A stretch of 64,000 nucleotides of DNA from Corynebacterium mucifaciens (lineage in GTDB: Bacteria > Actinomycetota > Actinomycetes > Mycobacteriales > Mycobacteriaceae): positions 1 to 64,000 of the forward strand of contig NZ_JAAXPF010000003.1 in the NCBI RefSeq assembly GCF_012396315.1, in the 5' to 3' direction. Made by a program: the position numbers and the translations under genes. Below the pieces are notes generated by a model that had not been told where the DNA came from, made no database searches, and saw nothing but the letters and a program-made list of their open reading frames with translations. Below are positions 62,922 through 64,000 of this stretch, piece by piece. The stretch's first letter is position 1. Each line of letters opens with the position of its first letter.

Positions 62922-63578
62922 TTAGGCCTCCTGTCCTGCGCGTGCGCGCAGCATACGAGCCGGTGCAACGTCCTCGATGGCCTTGCCGCGCTTGGCAGCC
63001 ACCTCTTCGGGGCGGACAAGCTGCTTGAGGCCGGCGACGGTTGCCTGAACCACGTTCAGAGCGTTGTCGGAACCGAGGGACTTCGCCAGGATGTCCTGGA
63101 TACCGGCGCACTCGAGCACCGGGCGTACAGCGCCACCGGCGATGACACCGGTACCGGGGGCGGCCGGGCGGAGCATCACGATGCCCGCGGCCTCTTCTGC
63201 CTGGACCGGGTGCGGGATGGTGCCGCCGATCATCGGGACGCGGAAGAAGTTCTTGCGTGCTTCTTCTGCACCCTTTTGAATTGCGGCCGGAACTTCCTTG
63301 GCCTTGCCGTAGCCGACGCCGACCATGCCCTCACCGTCGCCGACAACGACGAGTGCGGTGAAGGACATGTTGCGGCCGCCCTTGACGGTCTTGGCAACAC
63401 GGTTGATGGTGATGACGCGCTCGATGTACTTATCGCGCTCGTCGTTCTGGTTGTTGCGGCGGTCGTCGCGGCGGCCACCACGGCCTCCGCGCTCGCCACG
63501 GTTACCGCGATCGTTGCGGTCGTTGTTGTTCTGGTTGTCGGCGGAGCGCCCGCCGTCACGCCGTTCACGTTCGGCCAT
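62922..63578 (-). CDS. rpsE: 30S ribosomal protein S5
   Basis: 218 residues with an Arg/Asn/Asp/Gly-rich N-terminal extension (about residues 1-50; [19 protein letters not shown]). The S5 core carries [35 protein letters not shown] and [19 protein letters not shown]. Extended S5 is usual in corynebacteria. Confidence 0.96.
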   Translation of the reverse strand: MAERERRDGGRSADNQNNNDRNDRGNRGERGGRGGRRDDRRNNQNDERDKYIERVITINRVAKTVKGGRNMSFTALVVVGDGEGMVGVGYGKAKEVPAAIQKGAEEARKNFFRVPMIGGTIPHPVQAEEAAGIVMLRPAAPGTGVIAGGAVRPVLECAGIQDILAKSLGSDNALNVVQATVAGLKQLVRPEEVAAKRGKAIEDVAPARMLRARAGQEA

Positions 63579-63618
63579 TACGCGATCCTTCCGTTGATGG
63601 TGATGTTTGCGGTGATCA

Positions 63619-64000
63619 TTAGAACTTCAGACCACCTTCACGAGCTGCTTCCGCCAAAGCCGCGACGCGGCCGTGGTACTTGTAACCGCCGCGGTCGAAG
63701 ACGATTGTTTCGATGCCGGCAGCCTTGGCGCGCTCAGCGACGAGCTGGCCGACCTTGGCAGCCTTGTCTTTCTTGTCGCCCTCCAGGTTGCGCACGTCCG
63801 GCTCGATGGACGACGCGGAGACCAGGGTGTGGCCCGCGAGGTCGTCGATGACCTGGACGTGGATGTGACGCGAGGAGCGGTGGACAACGAGACGCGGGGT
63901 CTCCGGGGTGCCGCGCAGCGTCTTGCGGATGCGGTTGTGGCGACGTGCGCGAGCCTCGCGGCGGCGGGACGAGATGTCCTTGCCAACCGGAGTGCGCTTG
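63619..64000 (-). CDS. rplR: 50S ribosomal protein L18 (5' end beyond the window)
   Basis: 126 residues visible, from [20 protein letters not shown] to the end REGGLKF; contains [20 protein letters not shown] and [20 protein letters not shown], typical L18. Only a few N-terminal residues lie outside the window. It binds 5S rRNA. The frame is shown by the TAA at 63619-63621. Confidence 0.95.
   Translation of the reverse strand, partial: KRTPVGKDISSRRREARARRHNRIRKTLRGTPETPRLVVHRSSRHIHVQVIDDLAGHTLVSASSIEPDVRNLEGDKKDKAAKVGQLVAERAKAAGIETIVFDRGGYKYHGRVAALAEAAREGGLKF

Overview
The window is a high-GC actinobacterial chromosome segment, almost certainly from a Corynebacterium. Evidence: the sigD-rsdA pair, whiB3, the groES-groEL1 operon under a CIRCE operator, an ESX-4 type VII secretion locus between rplM-rpsI and truA-rplQ, McbR-type TAGAC-N6-GTCTA operators, LexA boxes of the corynebacterial form, and many leaderless genes. 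From memory, the gene order follows the M. tuberculosis Rv3395c-Rv3462c region closely, so most of the window is conserved core with a few accessory insertions.

Layout. 1-122: the 5' end of an IS3-type transposase gene, cut by the window edge. 205-3381: dnaE2. 3671-7221: a methionine importer with two tandem substrate lipoproteins (metQ-metQ-metN-metI). 7233-9734: a HAD phosphatase, a sucrase/ferredoxin-like protein and an AMIN-like lipoprotein. 9750-12040: imuB and imuA', which with dnaE2 form the SOS mutasome; both transcription units start at a LexA box. 12164-13179: two small membrane proteins. 13190-21474: a divergon with two McbR boxes at its centre, an oligopeptide-type ABC importer plus AhpD-like fusion on one side and a large flavoprotein on the other. 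21494-25797: guaA, guaB3, guaB2. 25935-30371: a DUF5319 protein, rsdA, sigD, whiB3, groEL1, groES. 30528-35908: the tRNA t6A genes tsaD, tsaB, tsaE with rimI, alr and two membrane proteins. 35996-40054: an alpha/beta-hydrolase-like protein lacking the usual nucleophile, a three-gene operon with an EspC-like and a Pro-rich protein, and glmM. 40207-42318: a DUF222/HNH protein, rpsI, rplM. 42607-51360: ESX-4 (two WXG100 proteins, an Rv3446c-like protein, EccC, EccD, MycP, EccB). 51398-64000: a GT-C-like membrane protein, truA, rplQ, rpoA, rpsD, rpsK, rpsM, infA, an L,D-transpeptidase, map, adk, secY, rplO, rpmD, rpsE and partial rplR.

Regulation visible in the sequence: SOS (two LexA boxes), sulfur/methionine (three McbR boxes), heat shock (CIRCE over the groES promoter), and at least ten genes whose -10 hexamer lies 5-8 nt before the start codon, which predicts leaderless mRNAs.

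The least explained signals are: (i) a dispersed 11-mer, CGTCGATAAGC, with nine exact copies in both orientations, in coding and non-coding DNA, often after CCGGAGG or CCGAAGG and often forcing rare codons; (ii) the McbR-controlled transporter/AhpD/flavoprotein divergon; (iii) the EspC-like/Pro-rich operon beside glmM near ESX-4; (iv) the hydrolase-fold protein with Gly in place of the nucleophilic Ser. All counts and motifs were read by eye.
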